64,000 nucleotides of DNA from Bradyrhizobium sp. URHD0069 (GCF_000701345.1 NZ_JNIJ01000029.1:26670-90669); one strand, 5' to 3'; positions 42,044 to 52,020 are shown, counted from the stretch's first letter. The notes: generated by a model from the letters alone, not told the origin. Program-made: numbers and translations.

Positions 42044-43296
42044 AGCCGATGGTTGCGGATGAAGCGGGCCGCGGTTTGGTCTGCGATGGCTTTAAGCGCA
42101 GGCTCATCCAGTGGGAAATCCGCCGCCAGCCACGCGTCTTCCGCCAACGCGAGCACCTGCCCGAGCGCCGGGCCTTCGCCAATTCCGCGCCCGATGAAAT
42201 CGGCCGCTTTCAGCGGAAATTTCGGCGGCGTCCAGCGCGCCGGCAGCGTGGCAAGCTCTCGCCAATGCGCGGCATCTGTCCCCTCTCCCGCCCGCGCCCA
42301 GGCGAGCAGCAGACGGTCGCGGTAGCGATCCTCGCCAAGCCGATAGAGCCATCGCCGCGCGGCCGCCTCGTCCATGCCGGCAAGCCACCACCAGCCATCG
42401 CCCATGGAGTCGAGCGCCTTGGTTTCGGCATTGGTGAGCCGCAAGCGCACCCCAACTCGCCTGGCGTCCTCGGTGACGGCGACGACGAGCGCGCCGAGAC
42501 GGCGAACCGCGTCCGGCTTCAACCCAAGCAAGCGCTCCGCCGATATCATCGCCTTCAGGGGTCCGGTATAGGCGACACTGCCGAAGATCGACAGCAGCAA
42601 TCCGCCATCCTCCATCGCCGTGATCGCACAGGCGGCGCCGTCCGCCGTCATCAGCTTCAGCATTTCCATCCGCACGCGTTCGGCGGAAAGGCTCACAATG
42701 CCGCCGCGTGCACGGATGCAGGCGAGGTACCCGGCGCGATCGGGTTCGCCCGCGCCGAAGGCTGCGTGAATACGGAAAAACCTGAGAATCCGCAGATAGT
42801 CCTCGGCGATCCGCCGGTCCGGGTCGCCGATAAAGCGCACGCGTTTTGCCGAGATATCGTCAAGCCCGCCGACGTGATCGTGGACCACGCCCTCGGCGTC
42901 AACCGACAGACCGTTGATCGTGAAGTCGCGACGCTGTGCATCGCCGACCCAGTCGCGGCCGAACGCCACCTTGGCCTTGCGGCCAAACGTCTCGGTATCC
43001 TCGCGCAGGGTGGTGACCTCAAACGGCTGCCGATTGACCACGAGCGTCACCGTGCCGTGATCAATGCCGGTCGGTACGCTCTTGATGCCGGCCGCGTCTG
43101 CGCGGCGGATCACCTCATCGGGCAAGGCGGTGGTCGCGATATCGATGTCGCCGATCGGAATCTTCAATAGCGCGTTGCGGACCGCGCCGCCCACCACGCG
43201 CGCTTCCTCGCCGTCGCCGTTCAGCAGCTTAAGCACGCGGGCGGGCGGACCGGATTTGAGCCAGGGCGCGTCATCGAGCACGCGCAGGTTACTCAT
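42040..43296 (-). CDS. CCA tRNA nucleotidyltransferase / poly(A) polymerase family
   Basis: This 418-residue class II nucleotidyltransferase has head-domain motifs RVVGGAVRNALL, the catalytic GDIDIATT acidic pair, FEVTTLRED, and RRDFTINGLSVD, then the neck helix EDYLRILRFFRIHAAFG. It either repairs tRNA 3' CCA ends or adds poly(A); sequence reading cannot separate the two, though a single such gene in alphaproteobacteria usually serves CCA addition. It overlaps both neighbours by 4 bp. Confidence 0.92.
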   Translation of the reverse strand: MSNLRVLDDAPWLKSGPPARVLKLLNGDGEEARVVGGAVRNALLKIPIGDIDIATTALPDEVIRRADAAGIKSVPTGIDHGTVTLVVNRQPFEVTTLREDTETFGRKAKVAFGRDWVGDAQRRDFTINGLSVDAEGVVHDHVGGLDDISAKRVRFIGDPDRRIAEDYLRILRFFRIHAAFGAGEPDRAGYLACIRARGGIVSLSAERVRMEMLKLMTADGAACAITAMEDGGLLLSIFGSVAYTGPLKAMISAERLLGLKPDAVRRLGALVVAVTEDARRVGVRLRLTNAETKALDSMGDGWWWLAGMDEAAARRWLYRLGEDRYRDRLLLAWARAGEGTDAAHWRELATLPARWTPPKFPLKAADFIGRGIGEGPALGQVLALAEDAWLAADFPLDEPALKAIADQTAARFIRNHRL

Positions 43297-43556
43297 TTCT
43301 CAGCTCCGCGAACCAACCTGCCGTCCTCGATATGCGCGGGAATGTAGGTCGAATCCGGCGGCGCGCCGGAGAAATGCGCAAGCAAAACAAAACTGAGCGC
43401 CACCAGCAGCAATGCACCGAGCACCAGTTTGGCGAGGATATGCGCCGGCCACGACGACTGCACCAATAGCCCTGAACGTGTCGCGATCAAAAACAATGCA
43501 TAGACCGCGAACGGGATCAGGAAAATTCCGATCTCCGTGAGGACCGGACGGATCAT
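43293..43556 (-). CDS. DUF6111 small membrane protein
   Basis: This 87-residue protein has two membrane segments (IGIFLIPFAVYALFLIAT and ILAKLVLGALLLVALSFVLLA) and a short C-terminal tail with STYIPAHIEDGRLVRG, a pattern found between NUDIX and CCA genes in alphaproteobacteria. Function is unknown. Start and stop both overlap neighbours by ATGA, which supports that it is translated. Confidence 0.85.
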   Translation of the reverse strand: MIRPVLTEIGIFLIPFAVYALFLIATRSGLLVQSSWPAHILAKLVLGALLLVALSFVLLAHFSGAPPDSTYIPAHIEDGRLVRGAEK

Positions 43557-44212
43557 GGCAGACAGATCCGCTCATACAGGACACGCAGAATTCCCGCGGT
43601 CGCGCCCCAGATATAACGTTCCGCGAACGGCATCGCATAGTACGAGCGCTCCATGCCGCGGAATTCCTTGCTGTGCACCTGATGGTTCACGGGGTCCATC
43701 AGGAACGCCAGGGGCACCTCGAACGCATCGTCTACTTCGGACGCATTGATGCGCAGCTTGAAGCCGGGTTTTACCCGCGCAACCGTCGGCAGGATGCGAA
43801 ATCCAAAGCCGGTTCCGTAGAGATCGAGATAGCCGATCGGATCGATGAATTCGCGGCTCAGGCCGATCTCTTCCTCGGCCTCGCGTAACGCGGTCTCCAG
43901 CGGTGAGGCGTCGGTCGCATCGATCTTGCCGCCAGGAAACGCAATCTGGCCGGCATGATCGTTGAGATGGGCGGCGCGCTGCGTCAACAGCACGGTCGGC
44001 TGCGGATGATCCACCACCGGGATCAACACCGCCGCGGGCCGAACCGGCTGTTCGCGTGCGATGATCTCCAGCATGCGATCGGTGCCCTGATCGCCGCTCC
44101 GCGGAATGATGTTGGGGTCGATCAGGCCTCGCGGAACGTCGAAATCCAGCCGCGCGCGGCTCCGGTCGAAAAACTCTGCCGAACTGATCGCTGCGGGTTC
44201 CGTCTTCAGCAT
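43553..44212 (-). CDS. CoA pyrophosphatase (NUDIX)
   Basis: This roughly 219-residue NUDIX hydrolase has the box GKIDATDASPLETALREAEEEIG (positions about 102-124) preceded by HLNDHAGQIAFPGG, the extended motif of the CoA-diphosphatase subfamily. It is expected to split CoA or related dinucleotide compounds. The ATG at 44212 is chosen. A TTG four codons upstream (44224) would overlap the DUF1285 stop by 4 bp, like the other junctions in this operon, and may be the true start. Confidence 0.9.
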   Translation of the reverse strand: MLKTEPAAISSAEFFDRSRARLDFDVPRGLIDPNIIPRSGDQGTDRMLEIIAREQPVRPAAVLIPVVDHPQPTVLLTQRAAHLNDHAGQIAFPGGKIDATDASPLETALREAEEEIGLSREFIDPIGYLDLYGTGFGFRILPTVARVKPGFKLRINASEVDDAFEVPLAFLMDPVNHQVHSKEFRGMERSYYAMPFAERYIWGATAGILRVLYERICLP

Positions 44213-44220
44213 CGGCTCGT

Positions 44221-44832
44221 TCAAAGCGCGCCCCTCACCTGCTCCGCGTCGGCCATCGCAAAAAATTCGCCCCCTGATGCTACGCCGAACATGGCGCGAC
44301 CATCGACCACTCGCTCCTCACCGATGTCAACCAGATCGTAGTAAAGCGCGCGGGTGACCTTGGCCCACAGGTCGGCGCGGACATGGAGATAGGGCGTGAG
44401 GCCTCCGTCGGCGGCCGCCTCGAATCGCAAGCGGTGGGAGGAATCGCAAGCCACCCAGTCATCCACATTGGTTCGGAAACGCAGCAGCCGGCCTTGATTT
44501 CCGCTTTCCTTGAGCATCTCGACCGCAAGAAACGGCGCATCGTCGACGCGGATACCGACCTTCTCTACCGGTGTCACGAGAAAGTGCTTGCCGTCCTCGC
44601 GCTTGAGAATCGTCGAAAACAGTCGCACCAGCGCAGGCCGGCCGATTGGCGTTCCCATGTAAAACCACGTGCCGTCGCCCGCGATTCGCATGTCGAGATC
44701 GCCGCAGAACGGCGGATTCCACAAATGCACCGGAGGCAGGCCCTTTGCGGCCGGGTTGGCCTTTGCAGCGTCGGTGGCAGCAGCCGTCAGTCCTTCGAGT
44801 CCCCGGTTGGTGGTCTGCCCTTGCTTCGCCAT
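44221..44832 (-). CDS. DUF1285 family protein
   Basis: This 203-residue protein has the DUF1285 pattern: PPVHLWNPPFCGDLDMRIAGDG, WFYMGTPIGRPALVRLFSTIL, FLVTPVEKVGIRVDDAPFLA and VDDWVACD. Function is unknown. The first gene of the five-gene minus-strand operon, its ATG is at 44832 with the frame open 75 codons upstream through non-conserved sequence. It is divergent from the MoxR gene across 284 bp. Confidence 0.88.
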   Translation of the reverse strand: MAKQGQTTNRGLEGLTAAATDAAKANPAAKGLPPVHLWNPPFCGDLDMRIAGDGTWFYMGTPIGRPALVRLFSTILKREDGKHFLVTPVEKVGIRVDDAPFLAVEMLKESGNQGRLLRFRTNVDDWVACDSSHRLRFEAAADGGLTPYLHVRADLWAKVTRALYYDLVDIGEERVVDGRAMFGVASGGEFFAMADAEQVRGAL

Positions 44833-45116
44833 TGTTTGACCTGAGCCTGATTGCCTCGATTTGGCACGATTGGTGCACGTCTTCCCTGGTGCAAGTCTTC
44901 CGATGTGTGTCCTGAGCGAGTTCCTCGGGTGAAATCGGGGGGCAGGTCGCCACATCGTGATGCGGTTCATACCCCCATACCCCGAAATGCCGATAATGTG
45001 GGGATAGTTTAATTCAGCGAATGCATGACCTTCGCGTAAGTTTAGCATGAGGTTCATGGCATGACGACCAATCGGCGGCGTTTGAAGGCAAGAGCGGATT
45101 AATTAAGGAGAAGGGC

Positions 45117-46121
45117 ATGGCTGGCACAGACAGTGTCGAAAAACTCGAAGACGTGATCGTCCGCTCGGCCGAACAGGTCGCCGGTCAAATCCGCGCGGCG
45201 AAAGATGCGATTTCAACCGTCATCTTCGGCCAGGACCGGGTCATCGAAAACACCTTGGTGACGATCCTCTCGGGCGGTCACGCGCTTCTGATCGGCGTAC
45301 CCGGCCTTGCCAAGACCAAGCTGGTCGAAACCCTCGGCACCACGCTGGGGCTGGACGCCAAACGCATCCAGTTCACGCCCGACCTGATGCCATCGGATAT
45401 TCTGGGCGCCGAGGTGCTGGACGAGAGCAATTCCGGAAAACGGTCGTTCCGTTTCATCTCCGGACCGGTGTTCGCGCAGCTGTTGATGGCCGACGAAATC
45501 AACCGCGCCAGCCCGCGCACCCAGTCGGCGCTGTTGCAGGCCATGCAGGAACAGCACATCACGGTTGCAGGCGCGCGTCACGACCTGCCCAAGCCGTTTC
45601 ATGTGCTGGCGACGCAAAATCCGCTGGAGCAGGAGGGCACCTACCCACTGCCGGAGGCGCAGCTCGACCGCTTTCTCATGGAGATCGACGTCGATTATCC
45701 GGATCGCGACGCCGAGCGGCGCATCCTGTTCGAAACCACGGGTGCCGAAGAGACGCTCGCCAAGGCCTCCATGACCGCGGACATCCTCATCACCGCGCAA
45801 CGGCTGGTGCGGCGCCTGCCGGTCGGCGATTCCGTCGTCGAAGCGATCCTCTCGCTGGTACGCTCCGCGCGCCCCGGAGAGGAAGGCGGCGAGGCCGGCA
45901 AGCTGATCGCCTGGGGCCCGGGTCCGCGCGCCAGCCAGTCGCTGATGCTCGCAGTTCGCGCCCGCGCGTTGCTCGACGGTCGTCTCGCGCCCTCGATCGA
46001 TGACGTGCTCGATCTGGCCGAGCCGGTTCTCAAGCACCGCATGGCGCTGACGTTTTCTGCCCGGGCCGAAGGCCGCACCATCCCCGACGTGATCCGGCAA
46101 CTGAAGACGCGGATCGGTTGA
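45117..46121 (+). CDS. MoxR-family AAA+ ATPase
   Basis: This 334-residue ATPase has Walker A GVPGLAKTKLVETLG (about 60-74), Walker B LLMADEINRASPRTQSALLQAMQE (about 122-145), sensor 1 at VLATQNPLEQEGTYPLPEAQLDRF, and a C-terminal helical lid. MoxR proteins act as chaperones for vWA-domain partners, which fits the DUF58 gene that follows. AAGGAGAAGGG precedes the ATG. The stop overlaps the next start (TGATG). Confidence 0.95.
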   Translation: MAGTDSVEKLEDVIVRSAEQVAGQIRAAKDAISTVIFGQDRVIENTLVTILSGGHALLIGVPGLAKTKLVETLGTTLGLDAKRIQFTPDLMPSDILGAEVLDESNSGKRSFRFISGPVFAQLLMADEINRASPRTQSALLQAMQEQHITVAGARHDLPKPFHVLATQNPLEQEGTYPLPEAQLDRFLMEIDVDYPDRDAERRILFETTGAEETLAKASMTADILITAQRLVRRLPVGDSVVEAILSLVRSARPGEEGGEAGKLIAWGPGPRASQSLMLAVRARALLDGRLAPSIDDVLDLAEPVLKHRMALTFSARAEGRTIPDVIRQLKTRIG

Positions 46122-47065
46122 TGGCCGCAGAAACCAAGCACGCAGGCAGGGAGATCACAGCAATCCGACGCGCCGATGGCGAAAGCCGTACGCTCGCCGC
46201 ATCGCTGCCGCGCCTGGTGCTTGAAGCTCGCCGCATCGCCGCCAACGTCACTCACGGCCTGCATGGACGGCGGCGGGCCGGCCCCGGCGAAAGCTTTTGG
46301 CAGTACCGCCGCTTCGTTTCGGGCGAGCCGTCGCAGAATGTCGACTGGCGACGCTCGGCGCGCGACGATCATCTTTATGTTCGCGAGCAGGAATGGGAAG
46401 CCGCGCACACCGTGTGGCTGTGGCCGGACCGTTCGCCGTCGATGGCGTTCGCATCACGACAGGCGCGCGACAGCAAGTTGGAACGCGGCTTGATCGTGAC
46501 GTTTGCGCTCGCCGAGCTCTTGGTCGCGGGCGGCGAGCGTGTCGGCATTCCGGGCCTGATGAGTCCTACCGCGAGCAGCAGCGTCATCGACAAGATGGCG
46601 CAGTCGATGCTGCACGACGAGGCGGACCGCCTGAGCCTGCCGCCCTCCTTTGTGCCGTCGGCGCTGGCCGAGATTGTGGTGTTGTCGGATTTTTGGTCGC
46701 CGATGAGCGAAATCAGAGCCATGCTTGCCGGATTGTCGGCATCCGGTGCGCACGGCACGCTGGTGCAGATCGTCGATCCCGCTGAAGAGAGTTTCCCCTA
46801 TTCCGGCCGTATCGAGTTCGTCGAACCGGAAGCCGGCAGCGTGATCACCGCGGGCCGCGCGGAAAAATGGGCCACCGACTATGTTGCGCGCGTCGCACTG
46901 CATCGCGAGGAGATTCGCGCTGAGACCAACAAGCTCGACTGGCTGTTCTCGACCCACACCACGAGCCGCTCAGCCGCGGAACTGCTGCTGTTTCTGCACT
47001 CGGGCATGATGGCGAACAAGGGAAGCACGCGCACCGCGACCGTCAAAGCGGGGCGAAGCGCATGA
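46121..47065 (+). CDS. DUF58 (vWA-like) protein
   Basis: This 314-residue protein has the DUF58 core: GRRRAGPGESFWQYRRFVSGE, NVDWRRSARDDHLYVREQEW and the vWA-like strand VWLWPDRSPSMAF, where DxSxS of a MIDAS is reduced to DRSPS. It is the usual partner of MoxR ATPases, and the stop of MoxR overlaps its ATG. It overlaps the next gene by ATGA. It is likely cytoplasmic or membrane-peripheral. Confidence 0.92.
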   Translation: MAAETKHAGREITAIRRADGESRTLAASLPRLVLEARRIAANVTHGLHGRRRAGPGESFWQYRRFVSGEPSQNVDWRRSARDDHLYVREQEWEAAHTVWLWPDRSPSMAFASRQARDSKLERGLIVTFALAELLVAGGERVGIPGLMSPTASSSVIDKMAQSMLHDEADRLSLPPSFVPSALAEIVVLSDFWSPMSEIRAMLAGLSASGAHGTLVQIVDPAEESFPYSGRIEFVEPEAGSVITAGRAEKWATDYVARVALHREEIRAETNKLDWLFSTHTTSRSAAELLLFLHSGMMANKGSTRTATVKAGRSA

Positions 47066-49872
47066 TCGCCGGGCTCCCTCTCAGTTTCGCAGAACCATTT
47101 TTGCTGCTGGGCTTGTTGAGCCTGCCGGCGCTGTGGTGGCTGTTGCGGGTGATGCCGCCGCGGCCGCGGCGCATTGAATTCCCGCCGACGCGGCTGTTGT
47201 TCGACATTGCGCCGAAGGAAGAAACCCCGTCGCGTACGCCATGGTGGCTGACGGCTCTGCGCCTGTTGGCTGCTGCACTGGTGATTTTGGCGGCTGCGGG
47301 GCCGATCTGGAATCCGCAAACCGGTCTTGCCGGCACGAGTGCGCCGCTTGTGATTCTGCTCGACGACGGCTGGAGCGCGGCCGCGAGCTGGGACAGCAGG
47401 ATCAAGGCCGCGGACGAATTGATTGCCAATGCCGACAGCGACCGGCGCGGCGTGGCTCTCGTTCCGCTGTCCGAGCCTGCACGTGACATCACATTGATGC
47501 CGGCGGGCACCGCGCGGGTGGCACTGCGCCAGCTTGCGCCCAAGCCCTATTCGATCGAGCGGGTTGAAACCCTGCCCTCGATCGAGCGCTTCCTCAAGGC
47601 GACCGGCAATTGCGAGATCGCCTGGCTGTCGGATGGCGTCGATACCGGGCGCGGAGCAGAGTTCCTCGGAGGCTTAGGCAAAACCATCGGGGATCGTGCG
47701 TTGACGATTTTTGAAGGCGGCACCCCACCGCCACTGGCGTTGGCTGCAGCAGAAAATGCCGCGGCGAAGATGACGGTGAAGGTGCTGCGAGCCAATGGCG
47801 GCATTGCCGCCGGAACGGTGCGCGCGATCGATCCGAAGGGTTCACCGATCGGCGAGGCCCGGTACGCCTTTGCGCCGCAGGACCGCGAGACCGAAGCAGC
47901 GTTCGATCTTCCGGTCGAGTTGCGCAACGATATCGCACGGCTTGAAATATCAGGCGAACGATCTGCCGGCGCGGTGCAGCTGCTCGACAAGCGATGGCGG
48001 CGGCGCGCAATCGGCATCGTCAGCGGATCGACCAGCGATACCGCGCAGCCGCTGCTGGCATCGACGTTCTATCTCACCCGCGCGCTGGCGCCGTTCGCCG
48101 ATGTGAGATTGGGCGATCGCGGCGCGCCACAACAGGCGATCACTCAATTTCTCGACCAGAAGCTGCCGATGATCGTGCTCGCGGATGTCGGCGCGCTGTC
48201 GCCCGAAATTCGCGAGCGCCTGGCCACGTGGATCGAGCAAGGCGGCGTGCTGGTGCGTTTCGCCGGCCCGCGTCTGGCGCAAGCCGATGACGACCTTGTG
48301 CCGGTGAAGCTGCGCCGCGGCGGACGCAGCCTCGGCGGCAGTCTCACCTGGGAAAAGCCGCAGCATCTGGCATCGTTCGCTGCGGACGGTCCGTTCGCCG
48401 GCCTCGCGGTGCCAAAGGACATCACCGTCAGCCGGCAGGTGCTCGCCGAACCGGATGCGACGCTGGCGACGAAAAGCTGGGCCTCGCTGGAGGATGGCAC
48501 GCCGCTGGTAACCGGCGAACATCGCGGCAAGGGTTTGGTAAGCCTGTTTCATGTCAGCGGCGATATGCGCTGGTCCGATCTGCCGATGTCCGGCAGCTTC
48601 GTCGAGATGCTCAGGCGGATCGTCGACATGTCGGGCTACACGTCCACCCCGGGCGCGGGTGTTGCGGGCGAAGCGCAAAAGGAAACGGTGGCGCCGCTGC
48701 GCACGCTCGATGGTTTCGGGGCGTTCGGACCGCCGCCCTCGACCGCAAAGCCGATGCCCGCAGACTTCCGCGACCGTGCGACCGTCGATCACCCGCCCGG
48801 ATTCTATGGCCCCGCCGACGGTCCGATCGCGGTGAATGCACTGGCGGCCGCGGACCGCATCGCCCCGCTCGATACCTCTGCGTTGCGAGCGCGATATGCC
48901 AGCTACACCAATGCCGAACCGCGGGACTTGCGCGGAATCCTGCTGTCGTCGTCCTTGGCGTTGTTCCTGATCGACGCGATCGTGGTTGCGCTGCTCGGCG
49001 GCGGCCTCGCAGCGCTACTGAGACGACGCGCGGCTCCGGCTGCATTGGCGTTCGCGTTTCTGTTGTCCACCCTATTGGCCGCGCCACAGCCGTCCCGTGC
49101 CCAGAACAACGACGATTTCGCAATCAAGGCGGTCTCGCAAACCAGGCTGGCTTATGTCGTCACCGGTAATGCCGACGTGGATTCTATCGTCAAAGCGGGC
49201 ATGTCCGGACTGACCTTGTTTCTCGCGCAGCGCACGGCGCTGGAGGCCGGCGATCCCGTCGGCGTCGATCCTGCGCACGACGAACTGGCGTTTTTCCCGC
49301 TGATCTACTGGCCGGTGATGCCCGGAGCAGCGAAGCCGCCGCAAGACGCCATCAATCGCATCGACGCCTACATGAAACAGGGCGGCACGGTGATATTCGA
49401 TACCCGCGATGCCATCGAGGCACCGCCGGGGGATGGCGGCGCATCGCAGACGCCTGGCATGCTGGCGTTGCGCAATATTTTGTCCTCGCTGGACGTTCCC
49501 GAACTTGAACCGGTGCCGCGCGAACACGTGCTGACCAAGACGTTCTACCTGCTGCGCGATTTTCCCGGGAGATTCAACACCGGCCAGACCTGGGTAGAGA
49601 CCTTGCCGCGCGAAGAGGACGACGAGGCCGCATCACGGCCGGCGCGCGGCGGAGACGGCGTCTCGCCGATCATCATCACCTCCAACGATCTGGCCGGCGC
49701 CTGGGCGATACGCCCGGACGGCCAGCCCATGCTGCCGCTGACGCCGGGTGAGCCGCGGCAGCGCGAATTCGCGTTCCGCGCCGGCGTCAACATCGTGATG
49801 TATACGCTGACCGGAAACTACAAGGCCGACCAGGTGCACGCGCCGGCGCTGATCGAGCGCTTGGGACAATAG
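47062..49872 (+). CDS. BatA-like/DUF4159 membrane protein
   Basis: This 936-residue protein starts with a BatA-type N-terminus: two membrane segments (EPFLLLGLLSLPALWWLL and ALRLLAAALVILAAAGPIW) followed by a vWA-like domain (LVILLDDGWSAAASW). A long extracytoplasmic region follows, then membrane segments near 622-650 and a second hydrophobic stretch ending near 675, and a C-terminal DUF4159 domain (about 690-936; RLAYVVTGNADVDSIVKAG, FFPLIYWPVMPG). It probably acts in the envelope with the MoxR/DUF58 pair; function is unknown. Confidence 0.9.
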   Translation: MIAGLPLSFAEPFLLLGLLSLPALWWLLRVMPPRPRRIEFPPTRLLFDIAPKEETPSRTPWWLTALRLLAAALVILAAAGPIWNPQTGLAGTSAPLVILLDDGWSAAASWDSRIKAADELIANADSDRRGVALVPLSEPARDITLMPAGTARVALRQLAPKPYSIERVETLPSIERFLKATGNCEIAWLSDGVDTGRGAEFLGGLGKTIGDRALTIFEGGTPPPLALAAAENAAAKMTVKVLRANGGIAAGTVRAIDPKGSPIGEARYAFAPQDRETEAAFDLPVELRNDIARLEISGERSAGAVQLLDKRWRRRAIGIVSGSTSDTAQPLLASTFYLTRALAPFADVRLGDRGAPQQAITQFLDQKLPMIVLADVGALSPEIRERLATWIEQGGVLVRFAGPRLAQADDDLVPVKLRRGGRSLGGSLTWEKPQHLASFAADGPFAGLAVPKDITVSRQVLAEPDATLATKSWASLEDGTPLVTGEHRGKGLVSLFHVSGDMRWSDLPMSGSFVEMLRRIVDMSGYTSTPGAGVAGEAQKETVAPLRTLDGFGAFGPPPSTAKPMPADFRDRATVDHPPGFYGPADGPIAVNALAAADRIAPLDTSALRARYASYTNAEPRDLRGILLSSSLALFLIDAIVVALLGGGLAALLRRRAAPAALAFAFLLSTLLAAPQPSRAQNNDDFAIKAVSQTRLAYVVTGNADVDSIVKAGMSGLTLFLAQRTALEAGDPVGVDPAHDELAFFPLIYWPVMPGAAKPPQDAINRIDAYMKQGGTVIFDTRDAIEAPPGDGGASQTPGMLALRNILSSLDVPELEPVPREHVLTKTFYLLRDFPGRFNTGQTWVETLPREEDDEAASRPARGGDGVSPIIITSNDLAGAWAIRPDGQPMLPLTPGEPRQREFAFRAGVNIVMYTLTGNYKADQVHAPALIERLGQ

Positions 49873-49881
49873 GGTAACGAC

Positions 49882-51945
49882 ATGCAGTATGGCATCGCGT
49901 TTACGCCGCTCGTCCCCACGCTGGTGCTTTGGCTCGCGGTTGGCGCCATCGTCGTGATCGCTGCGTTGCTGCTGCTAGGCCGGGCACGCGGCGCTGCGGT
50001 GCGCGTCGCGGCACTGGCGCTTATTCTGTTGGCGCTGGCCAATCCATCGTTTACCCGCGAGGACCGCGAGCCATTGTCGTCGGTGGCCGCAGTGGTGATC
50101 GACAAGAGCCCCAGCCAGAATTTCGGCGAGCGCACCCGCGAAACCCGCGAGGCGCAGGAGGCGCTGGTCGCCAGCCTCAAGAAGATCAAGGGGCTGGAGG
50201 TGCGGGTGGTCGAAGCCGGCCAGGCCGACGGCGAAACCGATGGCACCAGACTGTTCGGCGCGCTGTCCTCAGTGCTGTCAGACGTCCAGATCGATCGCGT
50301 CGCCGGCGCATTTCTGATCACCGACGGGCGGGTGCACGACATTCCTGCGAACGCGGCCGCGCTTGGATTTCAGGCCCCGGTCCATGCCCTTATCACCGGA
50401 CGCAAGAACGAACGCGACCGCCGCATCGCGATTTCCGCAGCACCCCGTTTCGGCATCGTCGGACAGCCCCAGACCATCACCTACCGGCTGGACGATCAAG
50501 GCGTCAGCGGTGGTCGCGCCAAGGTCGTGGTGCGCCGCGACGGCGAAGTGATCAACGAACGTACCCTGCTGAGCGGCCAGACCGCCAGCGTCGACATCGA
50601 TATCAAGCACGCCGGGCCGAACATCGTCGAGATCGAAGCGTCTCCGCTCGAAAATGAGCTGACGCTGGTCAACAACCGCGCGGTGGTTGCGATCGACGGG
50701 GTGCGCGACAAATTGCGGGTGCTATTGGTCTCCGGCGAGCCGCATTCCGGCGAACGCACCTGGCGCAACTTGCTGAAATCCGACGCCAGCGTCGATCTCG
50801 TGCATTTCACGATTTTGCGTCCGCCCGAGAAGCAGGACGGCACGCCGATCAACGAACTCAGCCTGATCGCCTTTCCGACCCGCGAACTGTTCCAGCAGAA
50901 GATCAACGAATTCCAGTTGATTATCTTCGACCGCTACGCCCGCCAGGGCGTGCTGCCGATCGCCTATTTCGACAACATCGCGCGCTATGTCCGCGGCGGC
51001 GGCGCGGTGCTGGTCTCGGCAGGTCCCGACTACGCTTCCACCACCAGCATCTGGCGCACACCGCTGGATTCGGTGCTGCCGGCCGAGCCGGTCGGAGTCA
51101 CCGAGAAGCCGTATTACGCGCACTTGAGCGATATCGGCAAACGCCATCCGGTGACGCGCGGCCTGGAAGGCTCAGGCAGCGAACCGCCGCATTGGAGCCG
51201 GTTCTTTCGTACCGTAGAAACCCGTAATGCAACGACCCCGCCTGTCATGACCGGGGCCGACGGCAAGCCGCTTTTGCTGCTGTCGCGATTTGGCGAGGGC
51301 CGCGTCGCATTGCTTCTGTCGGATCATATCTGGCTGTGGGCGCGCGGCTATGAGGGCGGCGGGCCGCATCTCGACCTGCTGCGGCGAACGTCGCATTGGC
51401 TGATGAAGCAGCCTGACCTCGACGAAGAAGCGCTGCGCTTGCAGGTCCAGGGCCACGATCTCGTGGTGCTGCGCCAGACCATGGCCGACAGCGTCGCGCC
51501 GGTGACGGTGACTTCGCCGGCGGGCGCCACTCGCGAACTGACGTTGAGCGCCGGCGAACCCGGGACATGGCGCGCGACGATCCCTGCGAATGAACTCGGC
51601 CTGTGGCAGGCAACCGATGGCACGCTGAAAGCCCTGATCAATGTCGGCCCGACCAATCCGAAGGAGTTTTCGGAAGTCACCTCTACGACCGAAATGCTGA
51701 AGCCGCTGACGCAAGCTACCGGCGGCGACGCACGGCGCCTTGCGGACGGCTCCAGCGTCGAGCTTCCACGCGTCGGGCCGGTTCGTGCAAGCAGCGTATT
51801 TTACGGCGACGGCTGGATGGGCGTGAAGATGCGCGATGCGAGCGTCGTCAAAGGCGTCGGGGTGCTGCCGCTGTTCGCCGGTCTGATCGGCTTGCTGCTC
51901 TTGCTTGGGGCGTTCGCTGCCACCTGGCTGCGCGAGGGGCGCTGA
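49882..51945 (+). CDS. Large membrane protein of the MoxR operon, amidotransferase-like core
   Basis: This 687-residue protein has two N-terminal membrane segments (LVLWLAVGAIVVIAALLLL and VAALALILLALA), a vWA-like stretch (AAVVIDKSPSQNFGE, where DKSPS resembles a MIDAS), an Ig-like middle (QTITYRLDDQGVSGG), a class I amidotransferase-like region (about 280-480, RVLLVSGEPHSGERTWRN to VALLLSDHIWLWARGYEGG) without an obvious catalytic Cys, and a C-terminal membrane helix. It is the last gene of the operon, 9 bp after DUF4159. Confidence 0.85.
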   Translation: MQYGIAFTPLVPTLVLWLAVGAIVVIAALLLLGRARGAAVRVAALALILLALANPSFTREDREPLSSVAAVVIDKSPSQNFGERTRETREAQEALVASLKKIKGLEVRVVEAGQADGETDGTRLFGALSSVLSDVQIDRVAGAFLITDGRVHDIPANAAALGFQAPVHALITGRKNERDRRIAISAAPRFGIVGQPQTITYRLDDQGVSGGRAKVVVRRDGEVINERTLLSGQTASVDIDIKHAGPNIVEIEASPLENELTLVNNRAVVAIDGVRDKLRVLLVSGEPHSGERTWRNLLKSDASVDLVHFTILRPPEKQDGTPINELSLIAFPTRELFQQKINEFQLIIFDRYARQGVLPIAYFDNIARYVRGGGAVLVSAGPDYASTTSIWRTPLDSVLPAEPVGVTEKPYYAHLSDIGKRHPVTRGLEGSGSEPPHWSRFFRTVETRNATTPPVMTGADGKPLLLLSRFGEGRVALLLSDHIWLWARGYEGGGPHLDLLRRTSHWLMKQPDLDEEALRLQVQGHDLVVLRQTMADSVAPVTVTSPAGATRELTLSAGEPGTWRATIPANELGLWQATDGTLKALINVGPTNPKEFSEVTSTTEMLKPLTQATGGDARRLADGSSVELPRVGPVRASSVFYGDGWMGVKMRDASVVKGVGVLPLFAGLIGLLLLLGAFAATWLREGR

Positions 51946-52020
51946 TCGCGGCTCGTGTCGCCAGCGTTGCCCATATAACACAGACGCTCCGAATTCATCC
52001 CGCACGCGTATGCGCTGCGG

